Assembly: GCF_000760935.2 (NCBI RefSeq)
Contig: NZ_CP049744.1
Location: forward strand, 3,503,501-3,567,500
Direction: 5' to 3'
Length of the DNA: 64,000 bases
Source: Rhodococcoides fascians A25f
GTDB taxonomy: Bacteria > Actinomycetota > Actinomycetes > Mycobacteriales > Mycobacteriaceae
The notes beneath the pieces are model-generated. The model had not been told where the DNA came from. It searched no databases and saw only the letters and a list, made by a program, of their open reading frames with translations. Every line of letters starts with the position of its first letter. Position 1 is the stretch's first letter. The position numbers and the translations under genes are program-made. This document shows positions 37,700 through 46,258 of the stretch, in pieces.

Positions 37700-37737
37700 C
37701 ACACGCCCCTCACTCGTAGTCGAGTGAGGGGCGTGTG
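37700..37737. terminator. Bidirectional intrinsic terminator between TetR and DUF3107 genes
   Basis: A perfect 17-bp stem: CACACGCCCCTCACTCG (37700-37716) pairs with 37721-37737 around a four-base loop TAGT. It sits between two convergent genes; a short T-rich stretch (GTTTCC) follows on the plus side. Confidence 0.85.
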
Positions 37738-37755
37738 GTGCGTTTCCCGGCCGTA

Positions 37756-37983
37756 TCAGGAGGTCGCGAATCCGACCTTCCGAGCATCGGACGGACCGAT
37801 CTCGACGTACGACACCTTGGCGGCCTGGATCAAGAACTTGCGTCCCTTCTCGTCCTCCAACGACAGCACTCCATCCTTACCGGCGAAGGCGGTCGACACG
37901 AGCGCTTCGACCTCGGCCGGGGACTGCGTGCTGTTCACGACGAGCTCACGGGAACTCTCCGAAACACCGATCTTGACCTCCAC
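37756..37983 (-). CDS. DUF3107 small conserved protein
   Basis: A 75-residue protein from GTG 37983, preceded by GGAGG six bases away; eight more in-frame codons upstream lack a ribosome site. The sequence VEVKIGVSESSRELVV and the C-terminal KVSYVEIGPSDARKVGF match the DUF3107 family (Rv3208A/TB9.4 type), conserved beside the TetR regulator in actinobacteria. No function is known; it is a small beta-rich cytosolic protein. Confidence 0.88.
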   Translation of the reverse strand: MEVKIGVSESSRELVVNSTQSPAEVEALVSTAFAGKDGVLSLEDEKGRKFLIQAAKVSYVEIGPSDARKVGFATS

Positions 37984-38091
37984 GGTCAACCTCCGAACTC
38001 TCGACAACTCTGCTCACGCCAGGCTAGTGCAGCGGGGTCGACCCAGACGCCCGACGCCCTGTGCTGTCAGCGAACACCGGCCTCGCACGGG

Positions 38092-38811
38092 TCAGTCCAG
38101 GCCGAGCGAGGACATCCGCTCCGAGTGCTGTTCCTGCATCCGATCGAACAGTGCGACCACTCCGTTGAGGTCGCCCGAGGCGGTGATGACGAGATCGGTC
38201 AGCGACTCTCGTTGCGCGAGCACGAACTGCGCCTGGGTGATGGCCTCGCCGAGCAGGCGGCGACCCCACAGCATCAGCCGCGCCTTGTCCTGCGAGCTCG
38301 CCCGAACCCGCTCGGATACTTCGTGGACGACGAACTCCGAATGCCCGGTCTCGGCCAGCACGTCTCGCACGATCTCCGCGACGTCGGAATCGAGGCTGTG
38401 CGCGATCTGCCGGTAGAAGTCCGCTGCGATCCCGTCGCCCACGTAGGCCTTGACCAGGGACTCCAACCACGTCGACGGAGTGGTCGATGCGTGGTATTCG
38501 TCCAGGGCACGCACGAACGGAGCCATCGAGGCATAGACGTCGAGACCCCGAACGGACAACGCTCGCTCCAGCGTCTCGAAGTGACTCATCTCCGCCGCCG
38601 CCATGCTGGCCAGGGCCACGCGCCCCTCCATCGATGGCGCCATACGCGCATCTTCGGCCAGCCGATAGAAGGCCGAGATCTCGCCGTAGGCGAGTACCGC
38701 GAACAAGTCCGGAACTCCCGGGTGATCGTGCGCGATGGCCGGCTCGGCCGGCTCGACGAGCGTGGTGGATGCATCTATGGACGACGACGACTCCGGCGAG
38801 TGGGCTCCCAT
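38092..38811 (-). CDS. Ferritin-like fold protein (Rv3210c type)
   Basis: A 239-residue protein from ATG 38811. A four-helix-bundle pattern is visible with Glu/His residues in helical repeats (AYGEISAFYRLAEDAR, AAAEMSHFETLERAL, and later AETGHSEFVVHEVSERV), compatible with the EXXH-type diiron sites of ferritin-like or MiaE-like proteins. The exact substrate is unknown. It is divergent from the RNA helicase with a 300-base gap that holds a possible small ORF. Confidence 0.8.
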   Translation of the reverse strand: MGAHSPESSSSIDASTTLVEPAEPAIAHDHPGVPDLFAVLAYGEISAFYRLAEDARMAPSMEGRVALASMAAAEMSHFETLERALSVRGLDVYASMAPFVRALDEYHASTTPSTWLESLVKAYVGDGIAADFYRQIAHSLDSDVAEIVRDVLAETGHSEFVVHEVSERVRASSQDKARLMLWGRRLLGEAITQAQFVLAQRESLTDLVITASGDLNGVVALFDRMQEQHSERMSSLGLD

Positions 38812-39114
38812 GGGTGGCAATCGTAGTCCCGTGCGCGACGCCCCGCCGCGGCGCGCGTCGTACCTGCCGTGACCGGCCGACGATGGTGAATTGGGCTCGG
38901 CAAGCTACCATGGTGCTCGATCGTCGCTCGCGGACCGATGGAACGGACCGAAGAACACGTGATGGTCATCGATAATGTGCGCGCACCTGATCCGGGTCGC
39001 CTCGACAGCTTCGCCGCAGCGGACATCGCAGTCCGTGGCCGCGCTGAGGCTGACGGCGACATCACATCGGATTGAGGGCATCGACTTCGGCCGGCAATAG
39101 GCCTGTGCCCTTCC
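38812..39114. other. Divergent intergenic region between the ferritin-like gene and rhlE
   Basis: A 303-base region with no recognised domain-bearing gene. It contains the small ORF at 38938-39075 and a possible -10 (TACCAT, 38906-38911). No hairpin or repeat of note was seen. Confidence 0.5.
38938..39075 (+). CDS. Possible 45-residue small ORF upstream of rhlE
   Basis: ATG 38938 to TGA 39073-39075 encodes 45 residues (begins MERTEEHVMVIDNVRAPDPG) with high third-position GC and an acidic composition. There is no clear ribosome site, but TACCAT at 38906-38911 could be a -10. It could be a small protein, a leader ORF of the RNA helicase transcript, or chance. Confidence 0.25.
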   Translation: MERTEEHVMVIDNVRAPDPGRLDSFAAADIAVRGRAEADGDITSD

Positions 39115-40776
39115 TTGTGCGCGCGTTCGAACACGAGGAAGGCCAGTCCCCTGAGCAAGATAGTCATCGACCAAGAATCCGAGACCGGCGACACGACGTT
39201 GTCGGCGCAACTGGACGACACCCACGTACCTCCCACGTTCGCGGAACTGAACGTCGACGCGGCCATCGTTCGCGCTCTCTCCGAGATGGGAATCGAGCGC
39301 ACCTTCGCTATCCAGGAGCTGACGCTGCCGCTCGCCATCGCGGGTGACGACCTCATCGGTCAGGCACGTACCGGCATGGGCAAGACGTTCGGCTTCGGTG
39401 TTCCACTTCTGCACCGGCTCGCCACGGACAACTCCGGCACCACTCCGCTCGACGGCACTCCGCGTGCCCTGATCATCGTGCCGACCCGTGAACTGTGCGT
39501 CCAGGTCAGCTCCGATCTCGAGAACGCCTCCAAGTACCTCAGCGGTGCCAACGGACCCGTCAAGGTGCTCTCCATCTACGGTGGCCGCCCGTACGAGGCT
39601 CAGATCAGCGCGCTGCAGAACGGGGTCGACGTCGTCGTCGGAACTCCCGGCCGTCTGCTCGACCTCGCCAAGCAGAACCACCTGATTCTGGGCAAGGTCG
39701 GCGTGCTCGTTCTCGACGAAGCCGACGAGATGCTCGACCTCGGGTTCCTTCCCGACATCGAACGCATCCTCGGCATGGTGCCCGACAAGCGTCAAACGAT
39801 GCTGTTCTCTGCCACGATGCCCGGCCCGATCATCACGCTGGCGCGCACCTTCCTGACGCAGCCGACGCACATCCGGGCCGAGGAAGCGGAGTCCTCCGCC
39901 GTCCACGACCGCACCGCCCAGCACGTGTACCGGGCGCACGCACTCGACAAGGTCGAGATGGTGGCCAAAGTCCTCAAGGCCGAGGGCCGCGGCGCGACGA
40001 TGGTGTTCACTCGCACCAAGCGCACGGCTCAGAAGGTCGCCGACGAGCTGTCCGAGCGTGGCTACTCGGTCGGTGCCGTGCACGGTGACCTCGGTCAGGT
40101 CCAACGCGAGAAGGCTCTCAAGGCGTTCCGCACCGGAAAGATCGACGTCCTGGTGGCCACCGATGTCGCAGCACGCGGTATCGACATCGACGACGTCACC
40201 CATGTCATCAACTACCAGTGCCCCGAGGACGAGAAGACCTATGTGCACCGCATCGGTCGCACCGGCCGTGCCGGACGCACCGGCATCGCCGTCACCCTGG
40301 TCGACTGGGACGACATCCCCCGCTGGCAGCTGATCGACAAGGCGCTCGATCTCGGTATGCCGGATCCGGTCGAGACCTATTCGAGCTCGCCGCACCTGTT
40401 CACCGACCTCGGTATCGCCACGGACGCCACCGGCACTGTGCGCAAGGCACCCTCGCGCGCCCCGGAGAAGGCGGAGGAAGACGGCGAGACCGACGCGGCA
40501 GCGCCGGCCGCGGACGCGTCGTCGGCAGCGACCAAGCCCCGCCGCTCGCGCAGTCGCCGTCGCACTCGTGCAGGGCAGGGCGGCGACACCGCAGGCTCCG
40601 CCGCGGCGTCGAACGATTCCCCATCTGCCGCGACTTCGGTTGGCGAACAGTCGGATACGACCGACACGGCGTCCGCCGACACGGCCACGAAGACTGCCCC
40701 GCGCCGCCGCAGGCGCCGTCGCTCCAGTGGATCCTCGGCCGATGCCGGACCGTCGACTGCGAGCGCTTCGGAGTAG
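39115..40776 (+). CDS. rhlE: DEAD-box ATP-dependent RNA helicase (RhlE type)
   Basis: A DEAD-box helicase of up to 553 residues. Q motif (FAIQELTLPLAIAG), motif I ARTGMGKT (Met within the usual A-x-x-G-x-G-K-T), Ia PTRELCVQV, GG, motif Ib TPGRLLD, motif II DEAD in LVLDEADEMLD, motif III SAT, and C-terminal motifs ARGIDIDDV and HRIGRTGRAGR are all visible. A disordered basic tail (about 450-553) has Arg-rich clusters. The start is uncertain: GTG 39115 is a normal codon without a ribosome site, whereas CTG 39151 is preceded by GAGGAAGG and would begin at LSKIVIDQE. It unwinds RNA in ribosome assembly or decay. It is followed by the propeller protein nine bases later. Confidence 0.93.
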   Translation: MCARSNTRKASPLSKIVIDQESETGDTTLSAQLDDTHVPPTFAELNVDAAIVRALSEMGIERTFAIQELTLPLAIAGDDLIGQARTGMGKTFGFGVPLLHRLATDNSGTTPLDGTPRALIIVPTRELCVQVSSDLENASKYLSGANGPVKVLSIYGGRPYEAQISALQNGVDVVVGTPGRLLDLAKQNHLILGKVGVLVLDEADEMLDLGFLPDIERILGMVPDKRQTMLFSATMPGPIITLARTFLTQPTHIRAEEAESSAVHDRTAQHVYRAHALDKVEMVAKVLKAEGRGATMVFTRTKRTAQKVADELSERGYSVGAVHGDLGQVQREKALKAFRTGKIDVLVATDVAARGIDIDDVTHVINYQCPEDEKTYVHRIGRTGRAGRTGIAVTLVDWDDIPRWQLIDKALDLGMPDPVETYSSSPHLFTDLGIATDATGTVRKAPSRAPEKAEEDGETDAAAPAADASSAATKPRRSRSRRRTRAGQGGDTAGSAAASNDSPSAATSVGEQSDTTDTASADTATKTAPRRRRRRRSSGSSADAGPSTASASE

Positions 40777-40785
40777 TCTCCCGTC

Positions 40786-42039
40786 GTGCTGGCTCCAGAA
40801 CGTCGGACGAGAACCGACCTCGTCGTCGCCGCCGTCATCGCAGTTGTGGTGGTCGTGGCCGCGAGCATCGCCTGGTTGACCGGCGATGCCCGCGGCACCA
40901 CGTCGATTTCCGCCGCGGAGCCGCTGCCTCAGCCCGAGCCGGCAGCGTCGGTGCCCACAGCTCTCACCGAACTGTGGCGTGCGCCGAGCGCAGCAACGGA
41001 TCCCGCGCGTACCCCGGCTCCCGTCGTCGCCGGATCCACGGTGGTGACCGCCGATGGTGGCTCCGTCGTCGGCCGTGATCCGCGGTCGGGCGAGCAGTCC
41101 TGGTCCTACACACGCGATCTCCCGCTGTGCTCGGTGGTCGCAGCATGGAACACGGCAGTCGCGGTCTACCGCGACGATCGCGGTTGCTCCCAGGTGACCG
41201 AACTCGACGGATCCACCGGGCAGCGCAAGGCACAACGCACGTCCGACGCCGACGATGCGGTTCGCCTGTCGTCCGACGGCACTTATGTGACGTCGAGGGG
41301 CAACACCCGCATGGAGTTGTGGCGATCGGACATGGTGCGCACCCTCGAGTACGGTCGAGTGGATGCTCCGGTCAATCCTGGTAGTCAGCCGAGAACCGGG
41401 TGCACCCTGCTGTCCTCGGCGTCGACGAACTCGCGGACGGCCGTGCTGGAGCAGTGCCCGGGCGAGGCTGCTGCGCGCTTGTCTCTGATCAACCCTGCTC
41501 CCAAGGACGCGAGTGAACCCGAAGAGTACGGGTCGACGGTGGTGCCCGAACTCGTTCCCGGGCCCGACTCCCCTACGGCCGGACGCGTCATTGCCGTCAC
41601 CGGAAGCGTTGTCGCGCTGTACATTCCAGCCGAGAACGGCGCGCCCGATCGGATCGGACTCTACGACAACACGGCTTCGCGGATATCCGAATTCGACCTC
41701 GCTTCCACCCTGTCCCCCGAGCAGGACTCACCGAATTCGCCTGCGACGAAGGCAGGCTCGGTGTTCACCTGGTTCACCGGTGCCGGGGTGCAGGCGCTCG
41801 ATTCCACCGGCCTGTCCCCCGTGTGGTCCATCCCCGGAGCCCTCGGAAGCGGAGCCGTCATGGCCGGCCGGCTTCTCGTCCCCGTGCCCGACGGTATTGC
41901 GGTGGTCGATCTCACCACCGGCGTGTCGATCGACGAGATACCCGTGGACCGAGGCGACTACATCGGCCCGGTGCAGACGTCGGTCATCGGCGATGTGATC
42001 GTCGAGCAGCGCGGTGACGACGTGGTCGCTCTGGGCTGA
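40786..42039 (+). CDS. Membrane-anchored PQQ-like beta-propeller protein (Rv3212 type)
   Basis: A 417-residue protein from GTG 40786. One N-terminal membrane segment (LVVAAVIAVVVVVAASIAWL, about residues 12-31) is followed by an extracytoplasmic repeat domain with blade-like segments (APVVAGSTVVTADGGSVVGRDPRSG, IAVVDLTTGVSIDEIPVDRG). Cysteines at about 115, 134, 206 and 225 may form disulfides. It resembles the conserved mycobacterial membrane protein next to rhlE; function unknown. Confidence 0.8.
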   Translation: MLAPERRTRTDLVVAAVIAVVVVVAASIAWLTGDARGTTSISAAEPLPQPEPAASVPTALTELWRAPSAATDPARTPAPVVAGSTVVTADGGSVVGRDPRSGEQSWSYTRDLPLCSVVAAWNTAVAVYRDDRGCSQVTELDGSTGQRKAQRTSDADDAVRLSSDGTYVTSRGNTRMELWRSDMVRTLEYGRVDAPVNPGSQPRTGCTLLSSASTNSRTAVLEQCPGEAAARLSLINPAPKDASEPEEYGSTVVPELVPGPDSPTAGRVIAVTGSVVALYIPAENGAPDRIGLYDNTASRISEFDLASTLSPEQDSPNSPATKAGSVFTWFTGAGVQALDSTGLSPVWSIPGALGSGAVMAGRLLVPVPDGIAVVDLTTGVSIDEIPVDRGDYIGPVQTSVIGDVIVEQRGDDVVALG

Positions 42040-42061
42040 TCAGGCCGTCGTTCGCCCGGTT

Positions 42062-42856
42062 CTACACAGCCGGATCGTAAGTCTTCAGCTCGGCTCCGTC
42101 GTTCCAGTGCGCCAGCAGGTTCTCGGCAAGTTCTCGATACGCCTGCGCGCCCTTGTTCTTTCGCCCCGACAGTACCGTCGCGCCCGATGCGCTGGCCTCG
42201 GCGAAGCGAACGGTCCGCGGGATCGGCGGCGCGAGGACCGGGAGCGAATATCGATCGGAGACATCGCCGAGCACGTCCCTGCTGTGGGTGGTTCGAGCAT
42301 CGAACAAGGTGGGGAGCGCACCGAGCAGCGTCAGGTCGGGGTTGGTGATCTGCTGCACCTCGGACACCGTTCGCAAGAGCTGCCCCACTCCCCGATGGGC
42401 GAGGGTTTCGCACTGCAGAGGTACCAACACCGACTGCGCGGCGGTGAGCCCGTTGAGGGTCAGTACCCCCAGTGACGGCGGGCAATCGATGACGACGACA
42501 TCGAAGTCGTCGAGTATGGGAGCGAGCGCGCGCTTGAGTGCGAATTCGCGACCCGCCCGCATCAGCAGGAGAGCTTCGGCACCGGCGAGATCGATCGTGG
42601 CCGGCAACAGGACGATTCCTTCCGCCGTTTCGATCAGCACGTCCTCCACCTTGGCGTCCCCGGTCAAAACCTCGTGCACGGAGGAATCGAGCTTGTCGGG
42701 GTTGTGCCCCAGAGAGAACGTCAGGCAACCCTGCGGGTCGAGGTCGACCACCAGGACGCGTCGGTCGAGCGCGTGCAGCGCTGCTGCGAGCGAGGCCACC
42801 GTGGTGGTCTTGGCCACGCCGCCCTTCTGATTCGCTACCGCAAGAATTGTCGTCAC
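42062..42856 (-). CDS. ParA/Soj-family ATPase
   Basis: A 264-residue protein from GTG 42856 with the deviant Walker A loop QKGGVAKTTT near residue 10, the DLDPQGCLTF motif and the VVIDCPPSLG motif B. It is a MinD/ParA-type ATPase of the chromosomally encoded single-gene class (Rv3213c-like). No ParB partner gene is adjacent. It is convergent with the propeller protein gene and 59 bases downstream of the efflux pump gene on the same strand. Confidence 0.9.
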   Translation of the reverse strand: MTTILAVANQKGGVAKTTTVASLAAALHALDRRVLVVDLDPQGCLTFSLGHNPDKLDSSVHEVLTGDAKVEDVLIETAEGIVLLPATIDLAGAEALLLMRAGREFALKRALAPILDDFDVVVIDCPPSLGVLTLNGLTAAQSVLVPLQCETLAHRGVGQLLRTVSEVQQITNPDLTLLGALPTLFDARTTHSRDVLGDVSDRYSLPVLAPPIPRTVRFAEASASGATVLSGRKNKGAQAYRELAENLLAHWNDGAELKTYDPAV

Positions 42857-42915
42857 GGCTTTGATCCTTGCTTACATTCTGCGGATGAGCGAGAGTTCGG
42901 CACCTCTCGGCCGCG

Positions 42916-44382
42916 TCAGTGCAGGACGATCGGTGCCGCCGCCCCCTCGCTCACGTGCTTGGTTCGGGGCAGGAAGAACGCGGGAACGAACGTGGCGACA
43001 ATGAGAACCAAGGCAACCATGAAGGTGGTACCGAAGGCTCTGGCCGAGATGTCGAACGCATCGGCCTGGTTGGTAGCGGTCAGTGCGGGCTTCTGCTGAG
43101 CTGTCAGCACCACCGACATCAGGGCGGTACCGATCGAGCCGGCGGCCTGCTGAACGATGTTCATCAAAGTGGAGCCGCGAGCGACGGTTTCGTCGGTCAG
43201 TGTCTGCAGGGCCGCCGTCATGATCGGCATCATCGTCGATCCGAGGCCGAGGCCCATCACGAACAGGGCACCGATCAGCAGCGTGTAGGACGTGCTGGTG
43301 CCCACCTGCGTGAACACCGCCATACCCGCGGTGATGAGCACCATGCCCACGAGCACGATTCTGCCGGGGCCGGTCTTGTCGGCGATCACCCCCGCGATCG
43401 GCATCGCGATCATCGCGCCGATACCCTGCGGGGCGAGCAGGAGCCCAGCCGACAGAGTCGATTCGCCGCGCAACAGGAAGTAACTGGGGAACAGCAGGCC
43501 CGCGCCCATGAAGGCCACCATGAACAGCGTCGTGGTGATGACGGCTACGGACAGCGATCGGTTCTTGAACAGTCGCAAGTCGATCAGCGGGTGCTCCACA
43601 CGGAGCGCGTGGAAGACGAACAGGACGATCAACACCAGGCCGACGAGAACCGGCGCCAGCACCTTCACGGCAAGGACGGTTTCGGTTTCGACGACCGAGG
43701 ACGCGCCGTAGAGAAACAGTGCCAGACCGGGCGAGAGCATCAGCATGCCGCGGAAGTCGAAGGATTCGGACGGAGTCGGGTTGTCCTTGGGGAAGATGGC
43801 CACAGCGGCAACAAGCGCAACGATGCCGATCGGCAGGTTGATCAGGAAGATCCAGTGCCAGCTCGCTGCCTCGATCAGCCAGCCGCCCAGAATGGGGCCT
43901 GCGATGGGCCCGATGAGCATGGGAACACCCAGCACGGCCATCACTCGGCCGATGCGCTCGGGACCGGCAGCGCGGGTCATGATCGTCATGCCCAGCGGCA
44001 TCAGCATGCCGCCCCCGAGCCCTTGCAACACTCGGAACACGATGAGCGAGGTGATGTCCCAGGCGAAGCTGCACAGCACCGAACCGAGCACGAACAGCAC
44101 GAGCGCGGTGATGTAGAGCCGTTTGGTTCCGAAACGGTCGGCGGCCCACCCGGTCAGGGGTATGACGGTTGCCAGCGCGAGCGTGTAGCCCGTCATCGTC
44201 CACGCGGCGTTGGCGTATGTCGTGTCGAACACGTCGGTGAATGTCCGGAGCGCGACGCTGACGACGGTGACGTCGAGGATGGACATGATCGCGCCGAGTA
44301 CCACGACGCCGGCAATTTTCAACAGCGCTCCGTCGAGCTTCGCCGGTGCGTCGGTCGCCGCGGGCTTGGTCAGGTCGGTCAT
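42916..44382 (-). CDS. DHA2-type (14-TM) MFS multidrug efflux transporter
   Basis: A 488-residue protein from ATG 44382, with GGAGA five bases before the start; an in-frame extension is not family-like. About 14 membrane segments; DHA2 motifs include SILDVTVVSVALRTF near residue 30, WTMTGYTLALATVIPLTGWAADRFG (motif A region) and the antiporter motif C GIGPIAGPILGGWL-like stretch VPMLIGPIAGPILGG. It likely exports drugs or other hydrophobic compounds in exchange for protons. A regulator is not adjacent. Confidence 0.9.
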   Translation of the reverse strand: MTDLTKPAATDAPAKLDGALLKIAGVVVLGAIMSILDVTVVSVALRTFTDVFDTTYANAAWTMTGYTLALATVIPLTGWAADRFGTKRLYITALVLFVLGSVLCSFAWDITSLIVFRVLQGLGGGMLMPLGMTIMTRAAGPERIGRVMAVLGVPMLIGPIAGPILGGWLIEAASWHWIFLINLPIGIVALVAAVAIFPKDNPTPSESFDFRGMLMLSPGLALFLYGASSVVETETVLAVKVLAPVLVGLVLIVLFVFHALRVEHPLIDLRLFKNRSLSVAVITTTLFMVAFMGAGLLFPSYFLLRGESTLSAGLLLAPQGIGAMIAMPIAGVIADKTGPGRIVLVGMVLITAGMAVFTQVGTSTSYTLLIGALFVMGLGLGSTMMPIMTAALQTLTDETVARGSTLMNIVQQAAGSIGTALMSVVLTAQQKPALTATNQADAFDISARAFGTTFMVALVLIVATFVPAFFLPRTKHVSEGAAAPIVLH

Positions 44383-44574
44383 GGTTCTCCAGATCGGTGA
44401 TCGAAAGCTACGAGGCGTTCCGAGGCCGCGAAGGGCTCGGAGCCGAGGCGCACGGCGGCGAAGATTCAAGTGAGGGTAACCGGCCGGTAGGTCTGTGCTC
44501 AATGGAATTTTCGGACACATATCCGGGGCGACTATGACGAAGGCCACATCGCGGTTGCAGGCATGATCGTCTCC

Positions 44575-45216
44575 ATGACCACACACGGCGGCGTCGAGGC
44601 CGGCAGAGTTGTCCTCCTACGGCACGGGGAGACCGAATGGGCCCTGGCCGGCAAACACACCGGAAGTACCGACGTCCCTCTCACGAGCGTCGGCGAGCAA
44701 CAGGCTGTCGACGCCGGCTCACTGTTGCAGCTGTTGAAGTTGCGCGATCCGCTGGTGATCTCGAGTCCGCGGGAGCGCGCCCGTAGAACCGCGGAACTGG
44801 CGGGCCTGAAGATCGACCGAACGTGGGATGCGTTGTCGGAGTGGGACTATGGAGACTACGAGGGCATCACGTCGACGCAGATCCACGAGACGGTTCCGCA
44901 CTGGACCGTGTGGACGCACCCGTGCCCCGGTGGTGAGTCGATCGGTGACATCGCGGTGCGGGTGGAGCTGGTGCTCTCGGTCGTCCTACCGCTGCTCACC
45001 GACCGTGACGTCGTGTTGGTCGGTCACGGCCACTTCTCCCGCGCGCTCATCGCCGGCTGGACCGAGGCTCCGATCACCGAGGGCAAACGGTTCGCGCTCT
45101 CGCCTGCCGCGTACTCGCTACTCGGGTTCGAGCATTCGTTCCGCCAGCTCGTCGCGCACAACGTGCATCCCTCGATTCTGACCGCAGCGTCCGCTCGAAA
45201 GGAAGACCGCCGATGA
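44575..45216 (+). CDS. Histidine phosphatase superfamily protein (Rv3214/gpm2 type)
   Basis: A 213-residue protein from ATG 44575 (ATG 44563 is equally possible). The N-terminal VVLLRHGETEWALAGKHTG contains the catalytic RHG with the phosphoryl-accepting His, and VVLVGHGHFSRAL supplies the second His. The phosphoglycerate mutase-like homologue in M. tuberculosis works as an acid phosphatase, so a phosphatase is the safest call. The stop overlaps the next start (ATGA). Confidence 0.9.
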   Translation: MTTHGGVEAGRVVLLRHGETEWALAGKHTGSTDVPLTSVGEQQAVDAGSLLQLLKLRDPLVISSPRERARRTAELAGLKIDRTWDALSEWDYGDYEGITSTQIHETVPHWTVWTHPCPGGESIGDIAVRVELVLSVVLPLLTDRDVVLVGHGHFSRALIAGWTEAPITEGKRFALSPAAYSLLGFEHSFRQLVAHNVHPSILTAASARKEDRR

Positions 45217-45689
45217 TCCGCCGCGCCACCGAGGCCGATGTTCCCGCCATCACCGGTTTGGTCCACGAGCTCGCTGCGTACGAGAAGTCGTCGTCACTGT
45301 GCACCGTTCGAGACGAGCACCTTCGTCGTGCGCTGTTCGGTGCCCAGCCGTCGGTGTTCGCGCACGTCGCCGAGCAGGAGGGGGCGGTGGTGGGGTGCGC
45401 ACTCTGGTTCCTGAACTTCTCCACGTGGGACGGCGTCAACGGTATTTATCTCGAGGACCTCTACGTGCAGCCCGCTGCGCGAGGAGGAGGCTTCGGAAGA
45501 GGATTGCTCGCCGCGTTGGCCGCCGAGTGCGTCGCCCACGACTACACGCGGTTGACCTGGTCGGTTCTGGACTGGAACACCCCGTCGATCGGCTTCTACC
45601 GATCGTTGGGTGCGCAGCCGCAGGACGAGTGGACCACGTTCCGGTTGACCGAGGACGCGTTGGCCGAGTTGGCCGCGACGGCGCGGTGA
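45213..45689 (+). CDS. GNAT family N-acetyltransferase
   Basis: A 158-residue acetyltransferase starting inside the previous stop codon. It has IYLEDLYVQPAARGGGFGRGLLAAL (the GNAT acetyl-CoA motif with V/I-x-x-R/Q-x-x-G-x-G/A) and WNTPSIGFYRSLGA near the C-terminus. It resembles the spermidine/diamine N1-acetyltransferase-like group by pattern; substrate unknown. Ends nine bases from the convergent membrane protein gene. Confidence 0.88.
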   Translation: MIRRATEADVPAITGLVHELAAYEKSSSLCTVRDEHLRRALFGAQPSVFAHVAEQEGAVVGCALWFLNFSTWDGVNGIYLEDLYVQPAARGGGFGRGLLAALAAECVAHDYTRLTWSVLDWNTPSIGFYRSLGAQPQDEWTTFRLTEDALAELAATAR

Positions 45690-45698
45690 CGGTTCGGT

Positions 45699-46130
45699 TC
45701 AGCCGAGCTCGTCGTCGACGTCGCTGTATTCGGCTGCCATCCACCGCGACGAGGGCGGGCTGAACAGCAGAACGAGCACTCCGATCACCACGATGCCGAG
45801 AACGACGCCGTAGACGGTCTGGTGCGACCCGGTCAACAGCGACCAGACGACGGGCAGCAGGAGCAGCTGCACAACGGTGGCAATGGCCCTGCCCCAGCGT
45901 TTGCCGAGGATGAGTGCGACGCCCGCAGCCCCGACTCCGACACCGAGGACTCCGAACCACCCGGCGGTGCCGTAGCCATTGGCGACCGCGTTGTCTCCTT
46001 CGCCGGAGACCGCCCGAACGAGTAGAACGAACGCGGCAATCAACGAGGCCGCGCCCTGTGCTGCGACGAGGACCCCGGCGGATCGGAAGGTGGCCGGCGG
46101 ACCGATGTTCTCGGGTGTTGAGGTGGGCAC
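45699..46130 (-). CDS. Small integral membrane protein (Rv3217c type)
   Basis: A 143-residue protein from GTG 46130. Four hydrophobic helices are visible (AGVLVAAQGAASLIAAFVLL, GWFGVLGVGVGAAGVALIL, VVQLLLLPVVW and VYGVVLGIVVIGVLVLLF), with an acidic C-terminal tail. It occupies the position of the conserved mycobacterial membrane protein between the acetyltransferase and lipid kinase genes. Function unknown. Confidence 0.75.
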   Translation of the reverse strand: MPTSTPENIGPPATFRSAGVLVAAQGAASLIAAFVLLVRAVSGEGDNAVANGYGTAGWFGVLGVGVGAAGVALILGKRWGRAIATVVQLLLLPVVWSLLTGSHQTVYGVVLGIVVIGVLVLLFSPPSSRWMAAEYSDVDDELG

Positions 46131-46148
46131 GCGACCAGCCTAGGACCC

Positions 46149-46250
46149 GGGAGTGGAGCCTGCGGAACGACCCACTCGAGGCGGGAGTGGGGCCTGCGGA
46201 ACGACCCAGGAACTGGGCAAGTGGAGCCTGCGGAACCGCCCCGATAGTGT
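46149..46250. repeat. Three 34-bp tandem repeats upstream of the lipid kinase
   Basis: Units start at 46149, 46183 and 46217, exactly 34 bases apart. Each has a 26-base conserved part around AGTGGAGCCTGCGGAAC and an 8-base variable part. They fill the gap between divergent genes; the third unit leads into the likely kinase promoter (TAGTGT at 46245-46250). Confidence 0.9.
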
Positions 46251-46258
46251 TGGATCTC

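Noticed and set aside
38905..41235. A 776-codon ORF on the minus strand across the rhlE helicase
   Set aside because: It lies wholly antisense to a clear DEAD-box gene; such long open frames are common in high-GC DNA and it has no domain or ribosome site.
46149..46250. A CRISPR array
   Set aside because: Only three repeats with 8-base variable parts and no cas genes; it is a simple tandem repeat.
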